This document shows, piece by piece, positions 8,925 to 18,165 of a stretch of 64,000 nt of DNA. The DNA is taken from contig JAJZYH010000002.1 of assembly GCA_021798195.1 (NCBI GenBank), positions 25,101 through 89,100 of the forward strand. The letters run 5' to 3'. The DNA is from Thermoplasmata archaeon. Its GTDB lineage: Archaea > Thermoplasmatota > Thermoplasmata > Lutacidiplasmatales > UBA184. The notes beneath the pieces are model-generated. The model was not told the DNA's origin. It made no database searches and was given only the letters and a program-made list of their open reading frames with translations. The translations under genes were made by a program, and so were the position numbers. The stretch's first letter is position 1. Each line of letters opens with the position of its first letter.

Positions 8925-10145
8925 GTGAAGAACGTGGATGGAACGGAGCCGTGGCGCGGGGAGAAGCACTGGGTCAGCCCCTTCAATTTCGCTCCCCCCG
9001 CGGATCGGGCGGAGGCCCTGCGACGGCCGGGCAGCGTGCAACTGCACGATGTGACCCTCCGCGACGGGGAGCAGGCGCCCGGCGTCGTGTTCCGTCGGGA
9101 CGAGAAGGTCCGCATCGCCCGGGAGCTCGACGCGGTGGGTCTCCCCCGCATCGAAGCCGGGTTCCCCGTGGTCTCCACGGAGGACATGGAAGCGGTGAAG
9201 GCCATCGCGCACCTGGGCCTCGGCGCGAAGGTGTTCGGCTTCTCCCGACTGGTCCGGGAGGACATCGACGCGGTGCTCGCCTGCGATGCACCGGGGATCG
9301 TCTGCGAGGGGCCCGTGGGAGTCCCCAAGCTCAAGCAATTCTCCTGGCCCCCGGAGCAGGTGGCCGACCGCGCGGTGGAGGCCATCTCCTATGCCAAGGC
9401 GCACGGGCTGTACACGGTCTTCTTCGGCGTGGACACCACCCGGGGGGACTGGAAGTTCCTGGAGCACGTCTTTGGCCGGGTGGTCCGGGAAGCCCGGCCG
9501 GACGCCCTCGCGGTGGTGGACACCTTCGGAGGGTCGAGCCCGGAGGGGTTCGCCCACCTCGTCCACCGCTTCGTGGAGACCTTTCATCTGCCCATCGAGG
9601 TGCACACCCACAACGACTTCGGGCTGGGGGTCGCCACGAGCCTCGCGGGAGTGTTCGCAGGGGCGAGCGTGGTCCATGTCTCGGTGAACGGGCTGGGGGA
9701 GCGGACCGGGAACGCGGCCCTGGAGGAAGTGGCGCTGGCGCTCCGCTTCCTCTACGGGGTCCCCCTGGACCTGAAGTACGAGAAGTTCCGCGAGCTGAGC
9801 CTCCTCGTCCGGGACCTCTCGGGATTCGTCCCCGCGGTGAACAAGCCGGTGGTGGGCGATCGTGCCTTCACCCGCGAGGCCGGGATCTCCATTGCGGGCT
9901 GGGCGAAGTACCACCTGGGCTCCGAGGCCTATCTCCCCGAGGCGGTGGGGCATTCCCACGGCGTCGTCGTGGGCAAGAAGAGCGGGCGCCATTCCCTGGA
10001 GTACAAGCTCCAGGAACTGGGCCTCACCTTCCCCCCGGAGCGCCTGGATGACCTCCTCGCCCGGGTGAAGTCCGCGGCGGAAGCGAAGAAGAGCTTTCTC
10101 ACCGACGACGAGTTCCGCCGCCTGGTGCAGGAACTGAGGGCCTGA
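8925..10145 (+). CDS. Homocitrate/isopropylmalate synthase-family (HMGL-like) enzyme
   Basis: A 406-residue condensing enzyme of the LeuA/NifV family, which joins acetyl-CoA to a 2-oxo acid. The TIM-barrel signatures are clear: LHDVTLRDGEQAPGV with catalytic Arg/Asp (about residues 41-55), the metal-binding HTHNDFGLGVA (about 225-235), and VNGLGERTGNAALEEV. A roughly 40-residue N-terminal extension contains SPFNFAPP. The protein stops soon after the linker domain and lacks the C-terminal LeuA regulatory domain of about 130 residues, so homocitrate or citramalate synthase-like activity, or a non-biosynthetic relative, is more likely than feedback-regulated LeuA. GTG 8925 fits leaderless TATA spacing. 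It is convergent with the CoxG-type gene. Confidence 0.82.
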   Translation: MKNVDGTEPWRGEKHWVSPFNFAPPADRAEALRRPGSVQLHDVTLRDGEQAPGVVFRRDEKVRIARELDAVGLPRIEAGFPVVSTEDMEAVKAIAHLGLGAKVFGFSRLVREDIDAVLACDAPGIVCEGPVGVPKLKQFSWPPEQVADRAVEAISYAKAHGLYTVFFGVDTTRGDWKFLEHVFGRVVREARPDALAVVDTFGGSSPEGFAHLVHRFVETFHLPIEVHTHNDFGLGVATSLAGVFAGASVVHVSVNGLGERTGNAALEEVALALRFLYGVPLDLKYEKFRELSLLVRDLSGFVPAVNKPVVGDRAFTREAGISIAGWAKYHLGSEAYLPEAVGHSHGVVVGKKSGRHSLEYKLQELGLTFPPERLDDLLARVKSAAEAKKSFLTDDEFRRLVQELRA

Positions 10146-10184
10146 CCCATCGGGTCCGTCGGGAGCGAGACAGGGGATCCCCCT

Positions 10185-10646
10185 TCAGGGACCGGCCGCG
10201 GTCCCCTCCCGAACCAGTCGGGAGAGGTTCGTGAAGATGTCCCGGACGGTCCGGTCCGCCGCCTGGTCCAGGAGGCGCTGGGCGATCCCGGCAAGGGCCC
10301 CCCCCACCTGGGCTTCGGCCTTCCATTCCATCCGGGTGGCCGTCGGGCTTCCCCCATCCGCCAGGGTCACCCGCGTCTGGATGTCCACGGAGGACCCGAT
10401 CCCTCGGCCCCGGGCGGAAAGCCTCAGGAACGACCCGGGGTTCTCCTCCTCGATCTGGAACTGGAACCGGAAACTCCCCCGGATGACGGAGACCCCCACC
10501 TTGGCCGAACCCGTGAAGGACGTGGGGGAGGTGACCACGAGGTCGCGGAAATCCGGCATCGCCTTCGCCACGGTGGTGGGATCCCGGATGATCTTCCACA
10601 CGACTTCGCGCGGCGCGGCGAACTCCACGTTGCCCTGGAACTCCAT
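10185..10646 (-). CDS. CoxG-like SRPBCC-fold protein
   Basis: A 153-residue START/SRPBCC-fold protein of the CO dehydrogenase subunit G family (COG3427). It shows the expected opening FQGNVEFAAPREVVWKIIRDP, then AKAMPDFRDLVV, the beta-strand run GSAKVGVSVIRGSFRFQFQI, and a long C-terminal helix LAGIAQRLLDQAADRTVRDIFTNL. CoxG in bacteria helps attach or mature the molybdenum hydroxylase. It is the last gene of the minus-strand coxMSL-type operon, 24 nt after the large subunit. Start ATG 10646 begins the domain. Confidence 0.88.
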   Translation of the reverse strand: MEFQGNVEFAAPREVVWKIIRDPTTVAKAMPDFRDLVVTSPTSFTGSAKVGVSVIRGSFRFQFQIEEENPGSFLRLSARGRGIGSSVDIQTRVTLADGGSPTATRMEWKAEAQVGGALAGIAQRLLDQAADRTVRDIFTNLSRLVREGTAAGP

Positions 10647-10670
10647 GGTCTCGGAACCCTCCTTCCCACC

Positions 10671-13124
10671 TCACGGGGGACTGGGGACGGTCGGCGCCCG
10701 CCCCCGCATGGCCGATTGGATCCTCTCCGGGGTCAGGTGGGAATCCTGGAAGGTGACCCCGAAGGGGGAGAGCGCATCCTCCACCGCGGCGGCGAGGGCG
10801 GGAAGGGCCGTTCCCCCACCTTCCCCCACGCCCCGCACTCCCATGGGGCCCGCGGTGGAAGGGGTGATGAAATGCTCCACCTCCACCGGAGGGACGTCGA
10901 GGGACGTGGCGCACAGGTAGTCGGTGAAGGAGCTCGCGAGGAGTTGCCCGTCGGCGCCGTACTTGGCCTCGCACAGGAGGGCGGCCTCGATGCCGTGCAC
11001 CGCGGCCCCGATCACCTGCCCCTCCACGATGGCCGGATTGATCATGTTGCCGCAGTCGTCCACCGCCACGTAACGTCGGAGATGGACCTTCCCCGTCTCC
11101 GGGTCCACCTCCACCACGGCGCCATGGACCTGGTAGGAGTAGGTCAGCGTGAAGTTCCCCTTCTTGTCCACGTGACTCGGGATCCGGAACGGCGGGCGGT
11201 AGACGTAGGTGACCGACAGGTTGGTATCCATGTCCAGGGGGAGCTCCAGGGAATTCCCCAGGGCAACGCCCCCGATGACCGAGAGCGGAAGGGCGTTCCC
11301 GGTCCGGCGGGACCGGGCTTCGCCCTTCTCCAGCAGGATGTCCTCCGGTGCGGTCTTCAGGAGATGCGCGGCGATGACCTGGATCCTCCGCCGGAGCTCC
11401 CGCGCGGCCCCGAGGAGGGCTCCGCCCCCCATCACCGCCGTGCGGCTGGCATAGGCCCCGGAGTGCCCCGTGTAGGGGTGGGAATGGCTGTCGAAGCCCG
11501 GGAGCGCATGGACATCCTCCGGGTTCAGGCCCAGCTCGTGGGCCACGATCTGGCTCGCCATGGTCTCGTGCCCTTGACCCTGGTTGGTGGGGCCCATGGC
11601 CACGTGCACGCGGCCCATCATATCCATCCAGACCCGGGCCGATTCACTGTTCCCGGAGAAGGGGAGATGTGGGTTGATCACCCGGACCTGGGCGAAGTTG
11701 TTCCCCGCCGAATCCAGAGCCGCGGCGATCCCCACCCCCAGGTAGCGCCCCCGCGCCCGAAGCGCCTTCTGCTGGGCCCGCAACGATGGGAGGTCCAGCA
11801 TCTCCTGGACCCGGTGAAGGGCCCGGGCATAGTCGCCTCCATCCAGGACCGTCCCGTTGGGCGCCTGGTAGGGCATCTCATCGGCCCGGACGAAGTTCCG
11901 TTCCCGGACCTCCCCCCGGTCCAGCCCCAGCCGATCGGCGATCCGGTCCATGATCCTCTCGTAGAGGAACAAGTGTTGCGCCCGGGAGTACCCTCGGTTG
12001 GGCCCCACGGGACATTTGTTCGTGAAGACCGAGTGGAAGTGGAGCCGGAGGTTCTTGTGGCGATACATGGAGAACGCCACCTGCGCCCAGATCACCGCGC
12101 CCGCCGGTTCGTACCTCGCGTAGGCGCCGGTGTCGTCGAACGCCTCTCCGCGGAGGCCCAGGAGGGTGCCGTCCTTCCGGACGGCCGCCTCGATCTGGAA
12201 GGTCCTCTCGTTCCCGTGGGTGCCCGCGGCCAGGAACTCGCTCCGGAGCTCGGTCCACTTCACCGGGCGTCCCAGTTGCATCGAAAGGACGCTCACGAGG
12301 ACCATGTACGGGAACGAGTTGATCTTGTTCCCGAAGCTCCCCCCCACGTCCGGGACGATCACCCGGATCCGGTCGGAGGGTAGACGCAGGGAGGAGGCCA
12401 CGAGGGGCATGCAGAACATGGGCATCACGTTGTTCGTGTAGAGGGTGAGCTCCCCGGTCCGCCGGTCGAAGCTCGCGAGGGCCGCATTGAGCTCCAGGGG
12501 GGCCGAGTTGAACCGGTGATAGTGGAACTTCTCCTGGATCACCAGGTCCGCCTGGGCGAAGGCGCCGTCCACGTCCCCGTACTCGTAGACCCCGTCCCAC
12601 ACGCGGTTCGTCCCGATGGCCTCGTGAAGGATCGGCGCCGAGGGGCTCGCCGCCGATTCGGCGTCCATGACGGGCGGGAGAACGTCGTAGTCCACCTGGA
12701 CCATCTCCGCGGCGTCCGCGGCGAGATAGCGGTCCCTCGCCACGACCACGGCGACGGGCTCCCCCACGAACCGGACCTTCTCCACGGCGAGAGGATAGTC
12801 GAGCACCTTGTCCGCCGGTGGGGGCGCCAGCTGCATGAACGGGTCCACCAGCTTCCGGATGTCCTCGCCCGTGTACACGGCGAGAACGCCCGGCATCGCG
12901 GAGGCCTCCTTCACGTCGATGGACCGGATCCGCGCGTGGGCGTACGGCGAGTGCACCAGGGCGATGTGGGCGGTTCCCTCCAGCTTCACGTCGTCCAGGT
13001 ACGACCCGTGCCCGGTGGTGAACCGGACGGACTCCTTCGTGGGGATGGACTTCCCCACCCAACCCGTCCCCTCCGCGGGGGCAGGGACCGCCACGGACCG
13101 GGGCGACGTCCGCGCGGCGCTCAT
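10671..13124 (-). CDS. Molybdenum hydroxylase large subunit (CoxL/XdhA type)
   Basis: The 817-residue molybdopterin-cytosine-dinucleotide-type large subunit of an aerobic xanthine dehydrogenase/CO dehydrogenase-like hydroxylase (COG1529). It shows [54 protein letters not shown] and the catalytic Glu motif GVGEGGG near the C-terminus. The loop that defines true CO dehydrogenases (Cys-containing in form I, AYRGAGR in form II) is replaced by PNRGYSRAQ, so CO is an unlikely substrate; a heterocycle or aldehyde is more plausible. ATG 13124 overlaps the small-subunit stop (ATGA), and a longer reading upstream is only a shadow of that gene. Operon order M-S-L-G matches cox-type clusters. Confidence 0.92.
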   Translation of the reverse strand: MSAARTSPRSVAVPAPAEGTGWVGKSIPTKESVRFTTGHGSYLDDVKLEGTAHIALVHSPYAHARIRSIDVKEASAMPGVLAVYTGEDIRKLVDPFMQLAPPPADKVLDYPLAVEKVRFVGEPVAVVVARDRYLAADAAEMVQVDYDVLPPVMDAESAASPSAPILHEAIGTNRVWDGVYEYGDVDGAFAQADLVIQEKFHYHRFNSAPLELNAALASFDRRTGELTLYTNNVMPMFCMPLVASSLRLPSDRIRVIVPDVGGSFGNKINSFPYMVLVSVLSMQLGRPVKWTELRSEFLAAGTHGNERTFQIEAAVRKDGTLLGLRGEAFDDTGAYARYEPAGAVIWAQVAFSMYRHKNLRLHFHSVFTNKCPVGPNRGYSRAQHLFLYERIMDRIADRLGLDRGEVRERNFVRADEMPYQAPNGTVLDGGDYARALHRVQEMLDLPSLRAQQKALRARGRYLGVGIAAALDSAGNNFAQVRVINPHLPFSGNSESARVWMDMMGRVHVAMGPTNQGQGHETMASQIVAHELGLNPEDVHALPGFDSHSHPYTGHSGAYASRTAVMGGGALLGAARELRRRIQVIAAHLLKTAPEDILLEKGEARSRRTGNALPLSVIGGVALGNSLELPLDMDTNLSVTYVYRPPFRIPSHVDKKGNFTLTYSYQVHGAVVEVDPETGKVHLRRYVAVDDCGNMINPAIVEGQVIGAAVHGIEAALLCEAKYGADGQLLASSFTDYLCATSLDVPPVEVEHFITPSTAGPMGVRGVGEGGGTALPALAAAVEDALSPFGVTFQDSHLTPERIQSAMRGRAPTVPSPP

Positions 13125-13624
13125 CCCGTCTCCTCCGTGGAAGGGGCCTCCACCCGGGTCGCCATCCTCTCCGACGCCGCCCGCACGGCCTTCACGATGT
13201 TCACGTACCCCGTGCACCGGCACAGGTTCCCCGAAATGGCCCTGCGGATCTCCTCCTCGGATGGGGAGGGGTTGTGGCGCAGGAGGTAGAGCGAGGAGAG
13301 GATCATGCCGGGCGTGCAGTACCCGCACTGGAGCCCATGGTGCTCCCGGAAGGCTTCCTGGAGCGGGTGGAGTTTCCCTTCCCTCTCCAGGCCCTCGATG
13401 GTCTCCACCTTCCGGCCCTGCGCCTGGACCGCCAGCACCATGCACGACTTCACCGACTTCCCGTCGAGGAGGACGGTGCAGGCGCCGCAGTGCCCCGTGT
13501 CGCATCCAATGTGGGTCCCGGTGAGGTTGAGCTCGTCCCGGAGGAAGTGAACGAGGAGCATCCGGTCCTCGGCCCATCCCTCCCGTTCCTCTCCGTTGAC
13601 CCGCAGGCTCACCTTCCGCTTCAT
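13121..13624 (-). CDS. Molybdenum hydroxylase [2Fe-2S] small subunit (CoxS type)
   Basis: A 167-residue iron-sulfur subunit (COG2080) passing electrons between the molybdenum site and the FAD subunit. It has the plant-ferredoxin-type cluster motif [16 protein letters not shown] with a fourth Cys in KSCMVLA, then the C-terminal four-helix cluster motif [11 protein letters not shown] and [16 protein letters not shown]. All eight cluster cysteines are visible. Length is normal. ATG 13624 overlaps the stop of the FAD subunit gene by 4 nt, and its own stop overlaps the large-subunit start, so the three subunits are translationally coupled. Confidence 0.95.
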   Translation of the reverse strand: MKRKVSLRVNGEEREGWAEDRMLLVHFLRDELNLTGTHIGCDTGHCGACTVLLDGKSVKSCMVLAVQAQGRKVETIEGLEREGKLHPLQEAFREHHGLQCGYCTPGMILSSLYLLRHNPSPSEEEIRRAISGNLCRCTGYVNIVKAVRAASERMATRVEAPSTEETG

Positions 13625-14508
13625 GGGTTTCCCCCGGCAAGGCGGGCCCGGGTCACCGCCTCCTCGAGACCCCGTCGGACGAACACCTGGACCATGTCCC
13701 GGCGATACTGGGAACTCCCGTGCATGTCGGACCCCGGGTGAAGCCCTTCGGTGGAGCGATGGGCGGCCTCCTTAAGGATGGCCGGGGAGATCTCCTGCCC
13801 CTGGAGGAAGCGCTCGGCGGCCCGGGCCCGACAGGGGGTCGGGTTCACGGCCGCGAGACCGATGCGGACCTCTTCCAGGCGACGGCCGTGGCTGTCCAGA
13901 CGCACCAGGATGGCGACCCCCACGATGGGGTAGTCTCCCTCCCTTCGATTGAATTTGGTGTAGGACCATCCCCATTGGGGTCCCAGGGTGGGGACCTGGA
14001 TGTGATGCAGGATCTCGTCCCGCTGGACCTGGGTCTCGAAGAGGTCCACGAAGAACTCCTTCGCGGGAACGGTCCGGGATCCCTTGGGTCCCACGATGGA
14101 GAACTCTGCGTCGAGGGCAAGGAGGGTGGGCGGCAGGTCCGACGCAGGGTCGGCGTGGCAGGAACTTCCCCCGATGGTTCCCCGGTTCCGGATCTGCTGG
14201 TCCGCGATCCCCCGGGCGGCCGCGGGGAGGATGGGACAGCGCTCCTGGAGGAGCGCGGAGTGGGCCACCGTGTCGTGCGTGGTGAGGCTCCCGATCTCCA
14301 CGGCATTCTCCCCCTGGGGGCGGATGTAGGAGAGATCCGGGATCCCGCTGATGTCCACCAGGACCCCCGGAGAGGCCAGGCGGAGCTTCATGAGCGGGAG
14401 CAGGCTTTGGCCCCCGGCCAGCACCTTTCCATCCTCCACCTCATGGAGGACCCGAAGCGCCTCGTCCACCGTGGTCACCGCGCGATATTCGAAGGGGCGT
14501 GGATACAT
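13621..14508 (-). CDS. Molybdenum hydroxylase FAD-binding subunit (CoxM type)
   Basis: A 295-residue FAD-binding subunit (COG1319). It opens with [18 protein letters not shown], followed by [19 protein letters not shown] (the FAD-pyrophosphate loop AGGQS), the second FAD motif [19 protein letters not shown], and the C-terminal CO_deh_flav_C region with [16 protein letters not shown] 14508 has GGGAGAGG ten nt upstream and starts the conserved sequence; an in-frame TTG at 14592, 23 nt below a TATA box, would add 28 unconserved-looking residues. It is the first gene of the operon, divergent from an enoyl-CoA hydratase. Confidence 0.93.
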   Translation of the reverse strand: MYPRPFEYRAVTTVDEALRVLHEVEDGKVLAGGQSLLPLMKLRLASPGVLVDISGIPDLSYIRPQGENAVEIGSLTTHDTVAHSALLQERCPILPAAARGIADQQIRNRGTIGGSSCHADPASDLPPTLLALDAEFSIVGPKGSRTVPAKEFFVDLFETQVQRDEILHHIQVPTLGPQWGWSYTKFNRREGDYPIVGVAILVRLDSHGRRLEEVRIGLAAVNPTPCRARAAERFLQGQEISPAILKEAAHRSTEGLHPGSDMHGSSQYRRDMVQVFVRRGLEEAVTRARLAGGNP

Positions 14509-14611
14509 CCAGATCGACCTCTCCCCCGCCGGGACCTCGCCTCCGGCCCCCGCCGGGAGCGGAGGACGGAAAGGAATGCGCCGCGGAGTCAAGGCGTGCC
14601 ATTGCCCCGCG

Positions 14612-14618
14612 CTATAAA
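14612..14618 (-). promoter_or_regulatory. Probable TATA box of the coxMSLG-type operon
   Basis: Minus strand TTTATAG, the only AT-rich island in the roughly 300-nt divergent region 14509-14808. It predicts transcription starting near 14590, giving a leader of about 80 nt to the ATG at 14508 or a leaderless TTG at 14592. A weaker GATTTA at 14765-14770 may serve the plus-strand enoyl-CoA hydratase gene. Confidence 0.5.
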
Positions 14619-14808
14619 CCCGTTTCGTGAGCGCTGGGAACCGCTCTCGGGAGCGACGTCTCCGGAATGCCGGGAAGTCCCGTTCACATTGACTTCCCCC
14701 GCAAACTCCCGTCCGCTTCTCGGCAGGGCATGCCAAGCTCGCATTCGCGGGCGCGTCCCAAAGTGATTTAGGAGAGGGGCCGTGGGGCAGGGCAGGGGAA
14801 TACTCTGG

Positions 14809-15594
14809 ATGTCGAGCACTTCGCGGATTCTCCTGCGTCGGGAACCCCCGGTCCTGGAGATCGTCATCAATCGGCCCGAGGTCCGCAATGCCATGGACCG
14901 GGAGACCCGGCAGGAGATCATCCGGGCCCTCGATGACATCGAGGAGGACCCTGAGATCCGGGTGATCATCCTCTCCGGGCAAGGCGGAAAGGCCTTCAGC
15001 GCCGGCGCGGACCTCGGCATGTTCCTAGAACTCTCTCCCCGCGAGGCCCTCGAGTACACCCGCATCTCCAAGGGATGCGTCGAGCGCATCTCGCGGTTCC
15101 CGAAGCCGGTGATCGCAAAGGTCCAGGGCGTGGCCCTGGGGGGCGGCCTGGAGCTCGCCCTCGCCTGCGACCTCATCTACGCGAGCCCGGACGCGAAGTT
15201 CGGACAGACGGAAGTGAACGTGGGGCTCATGCCGGGCGCCGGGGGAACGCAACGCCTCCCCAGGGCGGTGGGGGCCCGGCGGGCCCGGGAGTGGACCTAC
15301 ACCGGGCGCTGGATCTCCGCCGAGGAGGCCGAGAGGGTGGGTCTCGTGAACGGGATCTTCCCCGCCGCGCAACTGGACGCGGCCGTCCGGGAAGTGGCGG
15401 GGACCCTGGCGGCGAAGAGCCCCCTGGTCCTCAGGCGGATCAAGGAGGCCCTCCGGATGGCGGAGGAGCTTCCGCTCTCCCAAGGGCTGGAGTTCGAGAG
15501 CCGCAACTTTGCTCTGTGCTTCGGTACCGAGGACCTCCGCGAGGGCATCGAAGCGTTCCGGGCCAAGCGAACCCCCCGATTCCAAGGTCGGTAG
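14809..15594 (+). CDS. Enoyl-CoA hydratase/isomerase family protein
   Basis: A 261-residue crotonase-fold enzyme that would hydrate or isomerise an enoyl-CoA. The oxyanion-hole segment AFSAGADLGMF, the first catalytic Glu region QGVALGGGLELALACDL, and the second Glu in FGQTEVNVGLMPGAGGTQRL are intact, so true hydratase activity is plausible. It ends with the usual FRAKRTPRFQGR. ATG 14809 is chosen over an upstream GTG at 14782 because it begins the conserved region and the weak TATA at 14765-14770 would start transcription between the two. It is divergent from the CoxM-type gene and convergent with the MFS gene. A second paralogue lies at 57331. Confidence 0.9.
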   Translation: MSSTSRILLRREPPVLEIVINRPEVRNAMDRETRQEIIRALDDIEEDPEIRVIILSGQGGKAFSAGADLGMFLELSPREALEYTRISKGCVERISRFPKPVIAKVQGVALGGGLELALACDLIYASPDAKFGQTEVNVGLMPGAGGTQRLPRAVGARRAREWTYTGRWISAEEAERVGLVNGIFPAAQLDAAVREVAGTLAAKSPLVLRRIKEALRMAEELPLSQGLEFESRNFALCFGTEDLREGIEAFRAKRTPRFQGR

Positions 15595-15680
15595 GATCGG
15601 GCCGGCCCGGGGGCCGGGGAAGGGGTTGGGAACCCCGGACGGATCCGGGGATCCCGTTCGATGGGAATCTGCTCCCGACC

Positions 15681-17129
15681 CTACTTCGAGATCTCCTCGA
15701 GCTCCGCGCGGCCGCTCACGTACGGGATCCCCACAAGGCAGACGATGATCGTGATGATCATGGGGACCGCGGCGTACCAGGTGAGCACCGACGCCCACTG
15801 GGAGGCCGAGAGGGTGATGAAGTTCAGGGCGCCCGAATAGCTTGCGAAGAAGCTCGTCCCCGCGAACATGGGGATGGCGAACCCACCGAAGATGGCGGGC
15901 CAGATCGCGAACCCGAACGAGTACCACGCGTTGACCCAGGCGGAACCGGTCCCCCGGGCCCGGGTGGGGAAGGACTCCGTGTTCATCCGGATGGTGCTGG
16001 CGAACGCCCCGTTGAGCCCCCAGGAGAACAAGAGGAACGAGAAGAACGTCGTGTTGAACCCGGTGACCGAGGGCTGGATGAAGATGAAGATCCCGATGAC
16101 CTCGACGATGGCAAAGAGGATCGCGGAATACTTCGCCCCGATGTAGTTGGCCACGAACCCGTTGAGCAGGTAGGCCGGGATGGTGGCGTACAGCGCGATG
16201 GCATAGAGGCCCGTGTAGTCCGTGACGCCCTTGAAGAAGAGCATGTAGAGGGGCATGAACGTGAGGAGCGCGATCCCGATCCCGGCAAGCATGAAGGACC
16301 AGAAGGCGAGGGCCAGGGACTTCCGGACCTGGTCGCGGGAGAGGATCTGCACGTAGGTCGCCCTCACCGCTCGCACGTCATCGGCAGGGTAGACCTGCTC
16401 GATGGCCTCCACCGTGGCGGCGTCGTTGGCGCGCTTCGCCTTCTTGAGGGCCCTCATGGCCTCGTACCGCGGAGGGTCACGCACCCAGTACCGGGCGATG
16501 GCGATCACCACGGCCGGGAATACGCTGATGAGGAACGCGTAACGGAATCCCTGTCCGGCGGGGAACGCCGGGATGACGAAGTGCACGATGAGCGCGGCCG
16601 TGGCGTATCCAGCCACGAAGCCGGACTGCATGATGGCCAGCGCGATCCCCCGGGCGCGCTTGGAGACCGTCTCGGTCACCATGGTCCCGCCCACGGACCA
16701 TTCGCTGTTGTTGAGGAGCTGGTCGATGGACCTCAGCCCCGTCCAGTTCCAGAAATTGGTGATGAGATACTGGAATCCCGAGAAGAGGGCAGTTCCCAGG
16801 ATGGTCACCTGGAAGAGGGACTTGCGCCCGTACCGGTCCATGAGCGGACCCACGATGAGGCTCCCGATCCAGGCGGCGAGGAAGCTGATGAACAGCATCC
16901 CCGAGAACATGGGCACCCAGAGATACGAGGGAAAGCCCGCGTAGACGTACGGCATCACGTTGGGATACATGATGAGGACGAGGTTCCCGTCCGTCCACAC
17001 CATCATCCAGCCGAGGAACGCCAGGGCCACGGTCAGGATGGCGTTGCGCCGCAGTTTGACGGTGTCCGTCTCTGGTCGCCAGGCGGATCGGGCGACCCCG
17101 CTCTCCGAAGTTACGTTTGCTCCGGTCAT
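15681..17129 (-). CDS. MFS transporter (metabolite:proton symporter type)
   Basis: A 482-residue, roughly 12-helix major facilitator transporter. It has the MFS motif A GPLMDRYGRKSLF after the second helix, a large central cytoplasmic loop (PPRYEAMRALKKAKRAND and following), and two six-helix halves. The protein resembles sugar/aromatic-acid:H+ symporters in layout. The start at ATG 17129 lies about 33 nt below a TATA box with an 18-nt palindrome between box and start, a typical place for an archaeal repressor. Downstream of the molybdenum hydroxylase operon, it may import the catabolised compound; this is positional inference. Confidence 0.88.
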   Translation of the reverse strand: MTGANVTSESGVARSAWRPETDTVKLRRNAILTVALAFLGWMMVWTDGNLVLIMYPNVMPYVYAGFPSYLWVPMFSGMLFISFLAAWIGSLIVGPLMDRYGRKSLFQVTILGTALFSGFQYLITNFWNWTGLRSIDQLLNNSEWSVGGTMVTETVSKRARGIALAIMQSGFVAGYATAALIVHFVIPAFPAGQGFRYAFLISVFPAVVIAIARYWVRDPPRYEAMRALKKAKRANDAATVEAIEQVYPADDVRAVRATYVQILSRDQVRKSLALAFWSFMLAGIGIALLTFMPLYMLFFKGVTDYTGLYAIALYATIPAYLLNGFVANYIGAKYSAILFAIVEVIGIFIFIQPSVTGFNTTFFSFLLFSWGLNGAFASTIRMNTESFPTRARGTGSAWVNAWYSFGFAIWPAIFGGFAIPMFAGTSFFASYSGALNFITLSASQWASVLTWYAAVPMIITIIVCLVGIPYVSGRAELEEISK

Positions 17130-17136
17130 GGAAGTC

Positions 17137-17154
17137 CTTCGACCTATGTCGAAG
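17137..17154. promoter_or_regulatory. Palindromic operator candidate at the MFS promoter
   Basis: A perfect inverted repeat, CTTCGAC-CTAT-GTCGAAG (7-bp arms, 4-nt centre), lies between the TATA box at 17159-17166 and the predicted transcription start near 17136. A dimeric regulator bound here would block RNA polymerase. Confidence 0.6.
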
Positions 17155-17158
17155 TCCC

Positions 17159-17166
17159 TTTTAATA
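17159..17166 (-). promoter_or_regulatory. TATA box of the MFS transporter gene
   Basis: Minus strand TATTAAAA, centred 33 nt upstream of the ATG at 17129, predicting a leader of only a few nucleotides. Confidence 0.6.
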
Positions 17167-17245
17167 CCATGCCACGCAAACGCGTGGTCATCCATTCCAT
17201 GCCTATCCCTGACGGTGCGGACCATGTGGATCCGGCCGCGGGTTC

Positions 17246-17252
17246 CAAATAC
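17246..17252 (+). promoter_or_regulatory. TATA box of the small membrane protein gene
   Basis: CAAATAC, centred 24 nt upstream of the GTG at 17273, supporting a leaderless start. It is part of the divergent region shared with the MFS gene. Confidence 0.45.
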
Positions 17253-17272
17253 CCCCCGGGAGTGCGAATGGC

Positions 17273-18007
17273 GTGTCCACCCCCCTTCGCCAGTCCCGAT
17301 CGGACCGCTGGGACTGCTCGGAGGCGGTCCACGGATATCGGACCGGGCTCCGGGCCGAGCGATTCCGTCACGCCCTCAAGGATGGGATCCCCCTCGTCTC
17401 GCTCTTGGGGTTCCTGGGGGTCCTCCTCTTTGTCCTGGCGCGCCACGGGGGCTCGCTCTTCCTCTACGCCTCCCTGGGCTTCGTGGCGATCACGCTGGGG
17501 CTCCTCGTGGCGTGGGTCCAGCTCCTGCGCATGATCTCGGAATCCCTCCACGAACCGCTGGTGAAGGCGGTCCAGGTGGTCCCATCCCAGGGGCTCACCG
17601 TGACACCGGAGGAGGGTTCGGGCGAGTGGCGGGTCCCCTGGGATGCCCGGCGCATCTTCGTGAGCCCTCCGGGGTTCAACGTCCCACGGCGCACGCGAGG
17701 GGGCGTTCTCCAGCCACGGAGCTTCCTCCGGGTGGTCCCCGAAGGATCTCCCTCCCGTGCGCGCAGCTTTCCCGTTCCCGCGGAAGCCGCCCTCGCGGTC
17801 CACGAACAGATGGCCCTCCGGTACTCCTACACCTACGGACGCCTCGCTGGGAGGAATGCCCCCACACGCCAGTGGATCCTCTATCGGGACCAGGGGCCGC
17901 CCGGAAGGGCGGACGGACCCCTCGCACGAGTGGACGCATCGGAGATGTGGACGCCGGGGGACTCCGACTACATCGTGTTCCGGGACTCCACCCCGGGGCG
18001 GGGTTAG
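17273..18007 (+). CDS. Membrane protein of unknown function
   Basis: A 244-residue protein I do not recognise. The N-terminal 35 residues are charged, followed by two adjacent hydrophobic segments (about residues 39-57, PLVSLLGFLGVLLFVLA, and 62-84, FLYASLGFVAITLGLLVAWV) with a short turn, then a soluble C-terminal domain of about 160 residues rich in Arg and aromatic residues (WILYRDQ, MWTPGDSDYIVFRDS near the end). No known motif is visible. GTG 17273 was chosen for TATA spacing. It is divergent from the MFS gene and convergent with the MaoC-like gene. Confidence 0.65.
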   Translation: MSTPLRQSRSDRWDCSEAVHGYRTGLRAERFRHALKDGIPLVSLLGFLGVLLFVLARHGGSLFLYASLGFVAITLGLLVAWVQLLRMISESLHEPLVKAVQVVPSQGLTVTPEEGSGEWRVPWDARRIFVSPPGFNVPRRTRGGVLQPRSFLRVVPEGSPSRARSFPVPAEAALAVHEQMALRYSYTYGRLAGRNAPTRQWILYRDQGPPGRADGPLARVDASEMWTPGDSDYIVFRDSTPGRG

Positions 18008-18165
18008 GGCCTCGGCCCTCCCGGGGAAGCGAGGCGGAGATCAACCCAGCGATGGGGCGCCACGCAGTGCGCCCTGCCCGGGGATGCCCCGACCTTCGCC
18101 AAAGCGATCCGGGGGATTCTCGAGGCCCGGCGGAACCAATACGAGAGAAGGGGCACCGGGGGGGC

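Noticed and set aside
10671..14508. Aerobic carbon monoxide dehydrogenase
   Set aside because: Subunit layout fits, but the molybdenum-site loop is neither AYxCSFR nor AYRGAGR, so CO oxidation is not supported.
14509..14592. TTG at 14592 as a leaderless start for the FAD subunit
   Set aside because: It fits TATA spacing but adds 28 Pro/Gly/Arg-rich residues; ATG 14508 with a ribosome site starts the conserved domain. Kept as an alternative only.
15075..17534. Plus-strand open frame of 819 codons across the enoyl-CoA hydratase and MFS genes
   Set aside because: It is an alternative-frame and antisense reading with low-complexity composition; both real genes have conserved motifs in other frames.
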